The notes under the pieces were generated by a model. That model worked only from the letters and a program-made list of their open reading frames with translations, searched no databases and had not been told where the DNA came from. A stretch of 64,000 nt of DNA from UBA935 sp031556725 (GTDB taxonomy: Bacteria > Bacillota > Clostridia > Lachnospirales > Lachnospiraceae), in NCBI GenBank assembly GCA_031556725.1, contig JAVBSL010000006.1:75157-139156 (forward strand). The letters run 5' to 3'. Made by a program: the position numbers and the translations under genes. Below, in pieces: positions 17,055 through 29,100 of the stretch (positions within the stretch are counted from its first letter, which is position 1; each line of letters begins with the position of its first letter).

Positions 17055-18478
17055 ATGAATTAACGATCATACTGCAATCGGATTCGTCCGACTGTCTGTA
17101 TCAACAGATTTATGAATATATTAAAAGTGAAATCAAGACAGGGAAGCTTCGGGAAGATGAGAAGCTTCCCTCTACGCGTTCTTTGGCGGAATATTTACAG
17201 GTATCAAGAAGTACCGTTAATTTAGCTTACGAACAATTGTTATCAGAAGGTTATATTGAATCAAAGCCTCAAAAGGGCTATTTCGTATGCCGCTTGGAAA
17301 ATCTGATTCAGTTAAAAGCAGTTACCGGTAAGACCACGATAGAGGAGAATGGCTCAAGCCGAAAAATTCCAAATCAGATATATCAATATGATTTTTCACC
17401 GAATGCTGCCAATATGCGTGAATTCCCCTTTGCTACATGGAAAAAGATTACCAGGAATATTTTGGTGGATGCCAACAGTGAAATGTTTGCCTTAGGCTCA
17501 CCGCAAGGAGACCCGGAACTGCGAGAGACCATCAGCCGGTATTTGTTTTCGGCAAGGGGAGTGAACTGTTCGCCGAAACAGATTATTATCGGCGCCGGAA
17601 ATGATTATTTACTGATGCTGTTAGAGAAAATTCTCGGGCGTCATGTGAGGATTGCAATGGAAAATCCCTCTTACAAACGTGCTTATCGTATTTTTGATTC
17701 CTTCGCCTATGAAATCAGTGCGGTTTCCATGGACGAGTCGGGAATGCGGGTAGACGAATTAGAGCAAAGCGGTGCTGATGTGGCCTATGTCATGCCTTCA
17801 CATCAATATCCGACCGGCGTAGTGATGCCCATCGGCCGGCGGATGGAGCTGCTCAAATGGGCCATTAACCAACCGGGACGATATCTGATCGAAGATGATT
17901 ATGACAGTGAATTCCGCTACCGGGGAAAACCCATTCCGGCTTTCCAGTCTTCCGATAAATATGGGAAAGTAATTTATATTGGGACTTTTTCCAAGTCCAT
18001 TGCACCTGCCATTCGTGTCAGCTATATGATTCTTCCGCAGCCCCTATTGGAAATTTACAGAGAAAAGTGTTACTTTTATTCTTCTACGGTTTCCCGGATC
18101 GATCAGCGCATTTTAAATGAATTTATTAAAGAGGGTTATTTTGAACGATATCTGAATAAGATGCGTAAGATTTATAAAGAGAAGCATGACCTGATGCTGG
18201 AACAGCTGGAACCTTTTAGAAACAAATTCATAATATCGGGTGAAAATGCCGGTCTGCATGTACTTCTCACTTGCCGAAAAAAAAGGGACAGTTCTGTCAT
18301 TAGTGAAAAAGAGTTCATTGACCAGGCGAATCAAGCCGGAATAAAGGTCTACGGATTATCGGATACATTTATCAAGCCTCCGAAAGGCGAGCGAGCAACT
18401 TTTCTGTTGGGTTATGCAGCTTTGGAGAAAGAAGAGATAAAGGAAGGGCTGGAAGCCCTTGGGAGAATGTGGCTATAA
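17051..18478 (+). CDS. MocR/PdxR-type transcription regulator
   Basis: A 475-residue fusion of a GntR winged helix (about 10-80; LPSTRSLAEYLQVSRSTV, then EGYIESKPQKGYFV) with an aminotransferase fold type I domain (about 115-470). The PLP-binding lysine is Lys315 in GTFSKSIAP; the cofactor-contact segments IEDDYDSEFRY and SHQYPTG are also present. MocR proteins sense PLP or an amino compound and often control pyridoxal, GABA or amino-acid genes. The target here is not evident: the overlapping upstream gene is a DUF2225 protein. The gene ends at a bidirectional terminator (18479-18520). Confidence 0.92.
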   Translation: MNELTIILQSDSSDCLYQQIYEYIKSEIKTGKLREDEKLPSTRSLAEYLQVSRSTVNLAYEQLLSEGYIESKPQKGYFVCRLENLIQLKAVTGKTTIEENGSSRKIPNQIYQYDFSPNAANMREFPFATWKKITRNILVDANSEMFALGSPQGDPELRETISRYLFSARGVNCSPKQIIIGAGNDYLLMLLEKILGRHVRIAMENPSYKRAYRIFDSFAYEISAVSMDESGMRVDELEQSGADVAYVMPSHQYPTGVVMPIGRRMELLKWAINQPGRYLIEDDYDSEFRYRGKPIPAFQSSDKYGKVIYIGTFSKSIAPAIRVSYMILPQPLLEIYREKCYFYSSTVSRIDQRILNEFIKEGYFERYLNKMRKIYKEKHDLMLEQLEPFRNKFIISGENAGLHVLLTCRKKRDSSVISEKEFIDQANQAGIKVYGLSDTFIKPPKGERATFLLGYAALEKEEIKEGLEALGRMWL

Positions 18479-18520
18479 AAAAGACCAGAAATGCAACTCG
18501 TTGCAGCATTCTGGTCTTTT
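18479..18520. terminator. bidirectional intrinsic terminator
   Basis: Arms 18479-18490 and 18509-18520 pair perfectly over 12 bases (AAAAGACCAGAA and its complement), enclosing a smaller inner GCAA/TTGC stem. T-runs lie on both strands. It serves the MocR gene from the left and the acidic YtxH-like gene from the right. Confidence 0.85.
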
Positions 18521-18540
18521 GTACTTTAATGTATGATTAT

Positions 18541-19062
18541 TTACATGGAATCAGAAGAATCGTCATCGTCGTCTTCATCAAAATACTCTTCTACTTTAGT
18601 AGTAGCATCTTCCACTGTTTCAGCCGCATTCTCTACTGCTTCAGCAGCCTGTTCCTTCACTTCTTCGGCGGTGTCTTTAATCTCTTCGACCGCTTCTGAA
18701 GCAACGTTCTGAGTCAGATTAACAAACTCTTTGGAAGAGCTGCCGGCATTTTCTGCTACAGCCTTTACGGTGTCCTTTACCTGATGGTAAGAATCGGTAA
18801 TCACTTCTTTAGCTTTATGCAAAGCGTCAGAAGCAAAAGCTTCAGCCTTATCAAGATTTAAAGACACATAAGAGCGGTTTTTGGCAGATGCATCATCATC
18901 GTCCAGATCCTCGCTGAAATCATCAAAGTCATCATCATCTTCGTCATGGTGGGAAGTTCCGGTTACAGGGGCGTTTTTCTTTTGCAGATAATAATATGCA
19001 CCTGCGGCAGCGGCTACCGTTGCGGCGGAGAAAAATAAAAATTTTCCAAATTTACTTGCCAT
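18541..19062 (-). CDS. YtxH-like acidic membrane-anchored protein
   Basis: A 173-residue protein with one N-terminal hydrophobic segment (about 6-24, rich in Ala), acidic clusters (DEDDDDFDDF and DDDDD) and a long Ala/Glu/Val-rich helical region (about 75-155). This resembles YtxH or LEA-like proteins, which are linked to stress; no enzyme motif is visible. The start at 19062 is chosen because AAGGAG lies 7 bases upstream (19070-19075 on the plus strand); a longer frame to 19092 has no ribosome site. It is convergent with the MocR gene and divergent from the TetR gene. Confidence 0.75.
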   Translation of the reverse strand: MASKFGKFLFFSAATVAAAAGAYYYLQKKNAPVTGTSHHDEDDDDFDDFSEDLDDDDASAKNRSYVSLNLDKAEAFASDALHKAKEVITDSYHQVKDTVKAVAENAGSSSKEFVNLTQNVASEAVEEIKDTAEEVKEQAAEAVENAAETVEDATTKVEEYFDEDDDDDSSDSM

Positions 19063-19244
19063 GTTAGTACTCCTTTCAGATTTTCTTTTCAATTACGGAT
19101 ATCTATATATTAATACTATTTTGTGGAAATGAAAAGAGAATATGTATTAAAATTCCATAAAATTTGGTTTATATTTGACTAAAAAAAACGCTATACAAGA
19201 TGTTGTGGTAGGAAAAAATTTAATTACTAGTTTGTCTTGCAGCC

Positions 19245-19295
19245 TTGAATGTAAAAACCAAATATGCTATATTTAATTTCTGACCGGAAAAGTCA
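19245..19295 (+). promoter_or_regulatory. promoter and possible operator of the TetR gene
   Basis: TTGAAT at 19245-19250 and TATATT at 19268-19273 are 17 bp apart. A small dyad TGAC-N7-GTCA at 19281-19295 lies at the expected start of transcription, a usual position for TetR autoregulation. The rest of the 267-base gap between the divergent genes shows no other feature I can support. Confidence 0.5.
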
Positions 19296-19329
19296 ACCAT
19301 ATGCAGATTTGAGATAGGGGTTATTACAT

Positions 19330-19932
19330 ATGAATGATAAGTTTTTTGACTTAAAGAAAGAAAAGCAGGATCGGATGATAAATGCATCCCTCAAAGTTTT
19401 TGCCATGAATGGCTATCAGCATGCCAGTACCGACGATATTGTCAAAGAGGCCGGTATCAGTAAAGGACTGCTGTTTCATTATTTTGGCAGTAAGCTTGGT
19501 TTATATACTTTTCTAACGGATTATTGTGTCCGTTATATGATTCTGGAGATTTCTACCGGTGTCAGTGCCAGAGAAAAAGATTATTTTGCCCTGCACAAAG
19601 AAATAGAAACAGCTAAGCTGCAGGCCTTGAAGAATTATCCGTATATGCAGCAATTCCTGAACAGCATGGAAAAGGAGGATGTGAACGAAGCCCTGGTAGC
19701 TACTGAGGAGCAGCGTGCCAATCTGGCTGAAGTTTATGAGGAAATTTGGGGACGTGCCGATACCAGCCGTTTCCGTTCTGTGGCGGAAGCTGCCAAGATA
19801 GAGAAAATAATTCACTTTACCATAACCGGACTGATGAGTGAGGAAATCAGGAGCGGCGCTTTTCAGCCGGAACTTTTTCACACGGAGATACAACACTACC
19901 TGACGATGTTGAACAATTTGATATACAAATAA
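19330..19932 (+). CDS. TetR family regulator
   Basis: A 200-residue regulator. The N-terminal HTH (about 10-60) reads VFAMNGYQHASTDDIVKEAG then ISKGLLFHYFGSKLGLY, the classic TetR recognition helix. The C-terminal ligand-binding and dimerisation domain has no recognisable subfamily signature. ATG start with GATAGGGG upstream. The gene stands alone: the acidic YtxH-like gene is divergent and a terminator follows at 19986-20014. The giant surface-protein gene lies next on the same strand and is a possible target, but this is only an inference from position. Confidence 0.9.
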   Translation: MNDKFFDLKKEKQDRMINASLKVFAMNGYQHASTDDIVKEAGISKGLLFHYFGSKLGLYTFLTDYCVRYMILEISTGVSAREKDYFALHKEIETAKLQALKNYPYMQQFLNSMEKEDVNEALVATEEQRANLAEVYEEIWGRADTSRFRSVAEAAKIEKIIHFTITGLMSEEIRSGAFQPELFHTEIQHYLTMLNNLIYK

Positions 19933-19985
19933 GTTTTAGTTCCATTCATTAACATTATGAAACTTCATAGATCAGCAAATAGCTG

Positions 19986-20014
19986 CCAGCCTTATTGAGA
20001 GGCTGGTTTTTTTT
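19986..20014 (+). terminator. intrinsic terminator after the TetR gene
   Basis: A 7-pair stem (CCAGCCT at 19986-19992 with AGGCTGG at 20000-20006) with a 7-base loop is followed by eight T residues. It isolates the TetR gene from the giant gene. Between it and the giant gene a perfect TATAAT occurs at 20066-20071, but without a recognisable -35 box. Confidence 0.85.
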
Positions 20015-20159
20015 ACTGGAATACTGGCTGTGTTTTTCGACACGGAATTGGCACACTTGAAGGTCTATAATATTTATTACTCTAAATGTTAGTTATCTTT
20101 GAATTTATAGAAGAATGATGTATATGGGAGTAATGAATTGTTTGGATGGAGGGATACTT

Positions 20160-23100
20160 ATGAACAGAAAGGTTTTGAAAAAAAGGGTACTAAGTTATAT
20201 TCTGATAACCTGTATTGTTTTTTCAATGATTTCAGGTATAGACCTGGGCTTTATTAAATGGAATGGTTTCGGACTGAAAGTAAATGCGGCGGAATACTGG
20301 ACAGACTGGACGACGCTGCCCACAACCGGCGGCACAACACTGGCTGCAGGCGGTACTTACCGGGTCGACGCAACCAGCGGAACGGTAACGGTCAGCACAC
20401 CCGGTCTGGGGAAAAACGGCCTTACGGTTCCGGCAGGCACAACGGTAACAATCTACATACCGGAAGGGGTTAAATTAGAAGTCACCGGCGGGGCGGGTTC
20501 GGCGAGCACAGCAGGTGGTGCGGGGATTTATCTGCCCTCTGATTCGACACTTATCATTCGCGGCGGCGGCACGCTTAGTGCGAAGGGTGGCAATGCCGGA
20601 AATGGCAGCACAGGCGGTGCTGGCAGCAGCGGCAGTATTTCCTCAGGTTCTTCTGCTCCTACTTCCAGCAGTTCCTGGACAGGTGGAGCTGGCGGCGGAG
20701 GCGGAGCTGGCGGAGGCGGTGCGGGTGCAGGTATCGGCACGTCCGGTGGAGGCGGCGGAAACGGCGGTACAAAAGGTGCAGGTCTGGCAACTGAGTCCAG
20801 ATCTAATTGGGATAGCGTGGGTAACGGCAAAAGCGGCGGCACCGGCGGAGGCGGTACAAGAGGAACTGCTTCGGATGCATCTGGGAAGCTATATGTCCTG
20901 GATACTGTCACCATAACAGGTGAAAGCGGCAGCACAGGCACCGGCGGGGGACGTGGCGGTGTTACTACAAGTAATACCCGTCTGACTGATACCGGTAGTG
21001 GCTGGACTCTGAACTTTGCAATCAGCAACGGCGGAAGCGGGGGAGGCGGCGGCGGAGGAGGCATTGCATACGGCATTGGAAGCGGCGGCGGGGGAGGCGG
21101 CGGAGGTGCCGGGGGAGGCGGAGGCGGAAGCTATGTCGGTAACACCTATCAATTTCCTCACGGTCTTGGCGGCGGAGGTGGTGTTGGCGGAACATCAGGT
21201 GGCGAAAATGGTACCGCTGGCACCTACTCCACAGTAACATCTGACAATGCCGGCGGCAGCGGCAGCAGAACCACCACTAACGCAGGCAGTGGCGGTACCG
21301 GTGGCGCAACCGGACTTAGAGGAACAAGCGGCACGGTATTTAAAGCTGATGGCGCAACCGTCATCGGTGCAGAAAGCACAAGCTCAATCACCACCTATAC
21401 TTTAACTTACGATGCCAATGGCGGCTGCTTTGCCGAGGAACCGGCAAGCCAAACGAAATATGAAGATGCCGCAGAATATATTACCGACAAAATTCCCGAG
21501 AAAGAGGATTGTACTTTTCTCGGCTGGAGCACCTCTACATCAGCGAAGACTGCCACATACACACCCGGGTCAGCATTTACCGGGAACAGTGAGACTACCC
21601 TCTATGCAGTGTGGGCTTCTTTGCCAACCATTGCAATCAGCAGGACGATTCTGAACGAACGGGCCAGTGCTGACGGCGGTATTTCCGATACGCTGATTCT
21701 TTCTGTTACAAACGGATTATTTGCTGCCGGTGCGGAAAACAATCTGCAGTTTGCCAATTTTCCGGCAGGCTTAACCACAAAGGTAACCAAAATCGATAAT
21801 ACCATGCTGCTGATTACCTTTGACGGCAAAGCTGCGGAACGTACAAGAGTGGATAATGCAAGCGTAATGGTACCTGTAAACCAGATAACATATTCTAACT
21901 ATGGGGGGACGGCCAAGGCTGACTGGCCGATGACCAGTACGGACTTTTCCTTTGTGTTCAGGCAGGCGGCAATCCAGCCCAATGCCCCGTGGTTCATTGG
22001 TTCGGACGGGGTATCCGAGGGCCCTCCATGGGCGGATTCCGTCTCACTTAACTCGGCCAGACTTAATTCCTATGTTTCTGTAACAGGCAGTACCATAAAG
22101 GAACGAGGCTTTGTTTATGGTCCGGCATCAGCAGGTACACCGGCTATTGGGGCCGGTTCTACCAAGGTTACCTCCGGTAGCGGAGCGGGCCAGTTTTCCG
22201 CCAATATTTCCGGTCTTACGGCAGGAACCCAATATGCATTTTGTGCTTATGCCGTTACCGACGGCGGAACTTATTACAGCACCAGCGAAACTGTTACGCC
22301 CTCGGCTCTTTGCAGCATGGGTTCCACGTCGGTTTTGCCCATAAAGGATACCCAGGCAACCATCGTCGGTAACGTACTGACCGATGGCGGCAGTGCTATA
22401 AGCGAGGTGGGGGTCTTGTATTCACCGGGCGTTAATCCGGCCATCAATGCAAGCGGCAATATTACCAGTGCCAATACGAAGAAGGCGATTTTTTCCACTG
22501 CCAGCTCAAGACCCGGAACCTTTTCGGCGGATCTTAGCGAGCTGAGTCCCAATGTGCTTTACTATGTACGGACCTATGCCATTAACGAATCGGGAGTGGC
22601 CTACGGTGCCCAGGTAACCATGAATACGCTGGTGGCCGGACTTGATGAAAAAACATATCTTAGCAACCTGGTAGTGGAAGGCGGCGCGATGGTTCCGGCG
22701 TTTAATAAAGATGTCCATTCCTATATGGTATCGGTTCCCAGCAAGCGTAATAACATCCAGATAACGCCAACACTCCAGTTCCTCAGTAACGCTACTGTAA
22801 AAATAAGCTGCGATGGCCAGAGCTGGCTCAGCACCAACGGCACCAGCGACAAGAGCGGAAAGCAATGTACCATTACCGGTATCAACGGTGAAGCCATAAA
22901 CGTGGTATATATCCGGGTTACCTGCGATGGCAAGACCAGGACATATATATTGAATCTCATTTCCCAGCCATCCGACAGCGCAGACCTTTCCAATCTGATG
23001 CTGCGGGAGGAAACCGAGACGGGGGATATCATCGGTTATACTCCGAAGCCTTTTGACAGGAATATTGACAACTATACAGCAATAGTGACGGCGGCAACAG

Positions 23101-26100
23101 AAAAGGTCTATTTCGAGCTGGATATGGGTGATAATGCCCTGATCAGCGCCAAGATTAACGGCACCACAGCTCCGGCCATTTCCGGCACAGCGAAAGCTGC
23201 GGGTACCGTTACGCTGACCGGCCCCACCACCACGGTAACAGTGCAGACTACATCGGAGGACGGCAAGAACACCCGGACCTATACGGTTGTCATTATCCGG
23301 CCGGCATCTTCCAGCGCGTACCTAACCGGATTAAAGGCAGGAAGTGCCAGCAATAGCAGCAGCTACACCCTTGCCCCTGATTTCAATACGAACCAGACCC
23401 AGTACGGTGTTGCCGTACCCAGCAGCAGCGACAGCATCTGGCTTACCCCGGCGGCTGCCAAAGGCTCGGCCATTACCATGAGCGGTATCAGCGCCAGCGG
23501 TTCGGCACTTACCGTAGCCGCTGCCGATGCCGATGGCTCTTACTACATAAATGGTCTGACGCCGGGCAACAATACAGTGAGCATCACTGTAACAGCCCCT
23601 GATGGTATTAATACCTGTTCCTATACCGTAGTAATCACGCGGCGGGTGTCGGATAATACCAAACTGACCAGCCTCACGGTAAAGACCAGTCCGGCCGCGG
23701 CAACAGCATCACAGGGAACAGAACAGAAGCTGATTCTCCCTTTTAATGAGGCGGAAACGGCATATATGGTAATTGTTGAGTATGATATGAACTTTGGATA
23801 CATAGCTCCAGTGGTAGCGGACTCCGGCGCAAACTATTATTTCAGCGGTGATCCGGTGTACAGCCCGGAGACGGTAATCTCGCAAAATAATCCGCTGATT
23901 CTTCCGCTTAATCCCGGCAGTAATGAGGTATTTGTCCACGTAATTGCGGCGGACGGCAATGCCCGGAATACCACGGCTGTAAACATTATTCGCAAGGTTT
24001 CATCGGAGGCATATCTGACGGACATAAGCGGCCTGGGTACGTTAACCCCCCAGTTTAACAAGGATCAGGGCGAATATAGTATTGTAGTTGATTATGCTAC
24101 CGATTCACCTACAGTAACGGCTACACCCAAAACCGATACCTCAACCATCGCCCTGACTGTGAATGATGTGCCCTTAGTAACCGGAGGAGCCGGTACCCGC
24201 ACAGATACCATCACACTTCGCAGGGGAATCAATACGCTGGAGTACACTGTCACGGCGCAGGACGGCATTACCGTGCGCCGGTACACGGTCACGGTAATCC
24301 GCAGTGCATCCGGTAATGCATGGCTGGAGAAACTGGATTTTACCCCCGGCGGTATGGTTGGAGGAATTGAACTTGCCAAAACGATGCCGGATGACGGTAA
24401 GGAATATGATATAGATACCGATGCACATGGCAACACCTACTACTATTATATAGATAACGATGGTGACCGGATTGTGGCGACGGAAAAGTCCACCGGCTTT
24501 GATTCGTATACGCTGAATTATCTTGAAACCGTGCCTAATAATGTGAGCAATGTGGCAGTTACAGCCAAGCCTCAGGACAGCAATGCCATAATGTATTACA
24601 GCGTCAACGGCGGAGCCCCCCAAGTGCTGGAATCCGAAGCGGCAAGCAGCGGTATTGACCTTAAGGTTGGCAACAATGAAATCCTGATCAGGGTTGCGGC
24701 CCAGGACGGTGAGACTATCAAGGAATACACTCTGGTTATCGTGCGTGCCGGTGCGGACAATTGTGCCCTGGCCGATGAGGATGGCCTTTCGGCATCCAAC
24801 CTTAGTGCGCCGGGGATGGTTCCTGCTTATGCCCCCGGTGTGTTAGCGTACACAGCAACCACCGAGCCCCGCTTTGATAAAACTACAATTACAGCAAAGG
24901 CTGCCGACAAGGATGCAAGGATTATTATCAGGCAGCAGACGGAAGAAGGTACTACAGTTCTGAAAGATGTTACGGCGGACGGAACCGACCCCACCCGGGC
25001 GGTGGCAGAAGATGCGGCCCTTAACGAGGGGGAAAATGTGTTTACCGTGGAGGTTATCGCAGCAACGGGCAGCTCCCGGATCTATACGCTGACCATCACC
25101 AGGGAAGCGCCTTATGAGGATATGGGCGCCTGCATATCACCTGAGGAGGTTAATTTTCCTGCGGAATTGGTTAACCCACGGGCTAAGACCTATGAACTTA
25201 ACCACACAAGTACCGGTATCCAGACGGTTACCCTGACTCCGGCAGCCGCCGATAAACCAATCGGTCCGGCGGAAGATGTCAGTTACACTCTTGGCACATT
25301 TAGCGATTCGGGCGGTGTTTTAAGCGGTAAGCCAACCTTAAATGCGGACGGCCGGACGATAGAGTTTACCGGTGCCGCAGGAGTGGTATCCGGCAAGACA
25401 GCGACCCTGGAAATTATTATCCATACACCCAACTACGCGGACAAAGCTGTTACTCTTACGTTTAAGACCGTTGATAAAACTCAGGTGACGATCGGGGTTG
25501 AGTCCGGAAAAGAACCGGAAGATAAACCCTATGACGGTGATCCCGCCAGGAAACCCACCGTTGCCGAGCTGACCATAGAAGACGGGGACGGTGTTAACAA
25601 AAAACCCAAGATACTAAGCGAAGGTGAGATCAATTATGAATACACCGGTATCGACAGCAAGGGTGACCCCTATGATCCCACTGACCAGCCGCCCACCGAT
25701 GCAGGTGAATATAAACTTACTATTACTGTAATAGATGAGGACTACGACGGAAAGGAAGAATTTCCTTTCAAGATTGACAAAAAGGCGCTGACCATCAACG
25801 GGGCTATTCATACGAAGCCTTATGATGCTCTGACAGAGGCCGCGGACACAATGGTTACGCTAAACGGCATTGTAGCTGCGGAGGATGGCATGGTGCAGCC
25901 CGGTACGGTTACCGCGGCGTACCCTTCGGCAAATGCCGGGACCAAAGCGTTAAATATCACCGCCGTGGAACTCACCGGCACAAAAGCACACAATTATACC
26001 GTGACACCCAAAGACGGTCTGATTGTTGCGGGTATTACCAAAGCATCGGGGCTTACAGCTTCGGCTCCGGATAACATTACTTTCTATGAAAAGCTGAAAG

Positions 26101-29100
26101 ATGCTAAAGGAGGAACCTTTAATCTTAATAACATTGCTCTTAATAAGAGCGATACCGGCGCCAGGAGCTATACAGCCGGTACGTTCAATGATGGTTTCAA
26201 CATCCTGACGGGTAAACCCACCGTCGGCGGCAGCACGCTCTCCTATACGGCAGCAGCAGGCAAGGCCCCCAACCTGACGGCAACGCTTATCATTACCATT
26301 ACGACCCAGAATTATCAGGATACAACTGTAACATTTACCTTCAAGACCATTCCCAAAAAGTCGGTGACTATTACGGTTGATAATGATGATTTGGATATTA
26401 TCTATAGTGAACCCTTTGACGAGCCTGACAAGAATAATGATTTGACCATAACCGATGAGAACGGCAATGACAAACCCGAGCTGAAAGGTGATATTACATA
26501 CGTCTACGAGGGCTATAACAATAAGGGGGAACCTTACGGTCCCAAAAGCGTACCGCCTAAAGAAGCAGGGGATTATACGTTGACCATTACCATCGAAAAC
26601 GAGGAGTATACAGGTAAAACGGTGATTCCTTTCACCATTGAAAAAGCTGATCCGATTGTCAGTTGGAAGCTGGCGTATACAGCAACTTACGGTGATACGC
26701 TGGGAAGCGTGACCTTGCCGACGGATAACGATCCCGGTACACCGGGTACATTCACCTGGACCGGCGGAAGCCTGACGAAGGTTGGCCCTGCCGGCCAACA
26801 GACCCATAACATAACCTTTACACCGGATGATCCATGGAACTACAAGACCGTCAACAAAAATGCAATAGTGGACGTGGCCAAGGCTATACCGAATGTTACA
26901 TTCCCCACAGGACTTCGTGCTGCATGTGGTGATACCCTGAGAGATATTGATCTGAGCGGTAAGGGTACGTCCACCCCGACGGGTACTTTCACATGGACGG
27001 ACAGCAGTGAAGATGTTGGCGGCAAAGGAACACAGCAGCACAAAATGACTTTTATCCCCAGCGATGAAGCCAATTACCTCAGGGTCACCCAGGATGTTCC
27101 GGTGGTGGTGGATAAGGCGGCCGGTCTGATTGTCAGTCTCCGAGATCCGGTTCTGTACATTACAAAAGGGGCATTCGATCCTGCAAGCTATGCTCTGACC
27201 ACTGGCGTGGATGGGAATCTGCTGCTGGCAGCACCTAACGGCGAAGCAAAGAATGTCCGCTTCAACATAAAAGATATTTCCGGCAGCAATAATATCTTTG
27301 CCATGAATCCTAATGAACCCAAGATAAGCGGCGATGGCGGAGAACTCAACTATACACCGAACAGTCCGCAAAATGTCGGTGAAATGGCCACCATTACACT
27401 TACCATATCTTCGGATAATTATAAGGATATTGATGTTATCATAACTTTTGAGGTGATCGATCTCAAACCGGCATTTATCTCGGGTGTAACCCCCAAGAAT
27501 GGCGTATATGATGGAAAGACTCATAAGGGCTTCACCACGGGTGACGATGACATCGTAATCAAAGACAGTAACGGTGATGTCATCCCCGGCGATTTTACCG
27601 GAAAGATTACCTACCACTACACCGGCCGTGATGGCACGGTGTATGACTCTACTTCAGAACCGCCCACCAATGCAGGTGATTACACCCTGACGATTATCGT
27701 GAACGATGGCACATATCAAGGCGAAAAAGAAATTAACTTTAAAATCGATAAGGCCGTGCCTGGCGTCAAATGGCCGGAAAGTCTGTCTGCAACTTACGGC
27801 GATACGCTAGCGGATTTGGGGACTCTCACTAATGAAGGTGAAGGGACAACGAAGGGTGAATTCTCATGGACGGGCGGCAACAGCACGCTGGTGGGTCCGG
27901 CCGGCAAGCGAGAGCATAATCTTACTTTTACGCCTGAGGACACTCAAAATTATAAAACCCTGACAAACAACATGGCAGTTACGGTGGCCAAAGCAAATCC
28001 CAACGTTGTATGGCCGGAAAACTTATCGGCGACCTACGGGCAGACTCTCGCTAACGTGACGCTTCCCCCTAACAGCGGCACAACAGCAGGTACATTCACC
28101 TGGACGGGTGGAACGGGAACAGCAGTAGGGGCACCTCCATCGGCCCGGCACAATGTCACCTTTACGGTGGATGATACGGAAAATTATCATTCACCCCAAC
28201 CCCAGGATGTGACCGTAACAATTGCCAGGGCGGCAGGGCTTACAGCGACAAATCCGGCGGATATCACCTTCCCGGAAATGCTGACTGTTCAACGTGATGG
28301 AACTTTTGACCTTACCCAAATCGTACTTAATAAGTCCGATACCGGCAAGGTGACATATAAACTGGAACCCTTCAATGCCGGCGGCGGAGTACTGAAGGCC
28401 ACCCCGGAACTGGATGGCAGCACGCTGTCATTTACAGCCGCAACCGGTAAAAGTACTGGGTTGACAACGGAACAGGTTATCACCATTTCAACAGATAATT
28501 ATCTGGATACGACCGTCACCGTCACGTTTAAGACAATACCTAAGCTCCATATGGAAATTGAGGATATCATCCCGCAGAACAGCATATATAATGGAGAGCC
28601 TTATGACGGTTACACCGGTAAACTTAAGATAACGGATGAAAACGGCCAGGATCAAACCGACAGCCTGAAGCTTAAAAAAACCTACTCAGGTACTACCAGT
28701 AATGGTACAAGTTACGGTCCTGCCGCCCAGCCTCCCACCGATGCCGGCAGTTATACTTTCACGATTGAGGTGGATAATGAGGATTACGAGGGCCAATATG
28801 GTCCGGCCAACTTTACAATTGCCAAAGCTTCGGGGCTTACCGCTGCGCCTGATACACATGAATTAAGAATCAGAGCAGCGGCCACCGCTCAGGCAACATA
28901 CGATGTTAACGGTAATATTATCCTGTCGGAAAGTAATACCGGTGGTGTGACCTATTCGTTAGACGGCGCGCCAAGCGGTACGCTAAGTATATTTAGCACC
29001 AATCCGGCCATAACCGGTGCCGGATCCCTCTCTTACACCCCGTCAAGTTCCAAGAGCGAGGGGGAAAAGGCAACCCAAAGGGTAAAGATTGCGACGGATA

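Noticed and set aside
20049..20062. TGGCAC resembling a sigma-54 -24 box before the giant gene
   Set aside because: No TTGC -12 element follows at the required spacing and no sigma-54 activator gene is near.
20528..21076. Proline-rich minus-strand frame opposite the Gly-rich region
   Set aside because: Runs of Gly codons (GGC/GGA) read as Pro/Ser on the other strand. There is no start context; this is a shadow.
25950..27617. 555-codon open frame on the minus strand inside the giant gene
   Set aside because: It is antisense to the continuous 4,058-codon frame, has no ribosome site and its translation has no recognisable domain. It arises from the biased codon use of the repeat gene.
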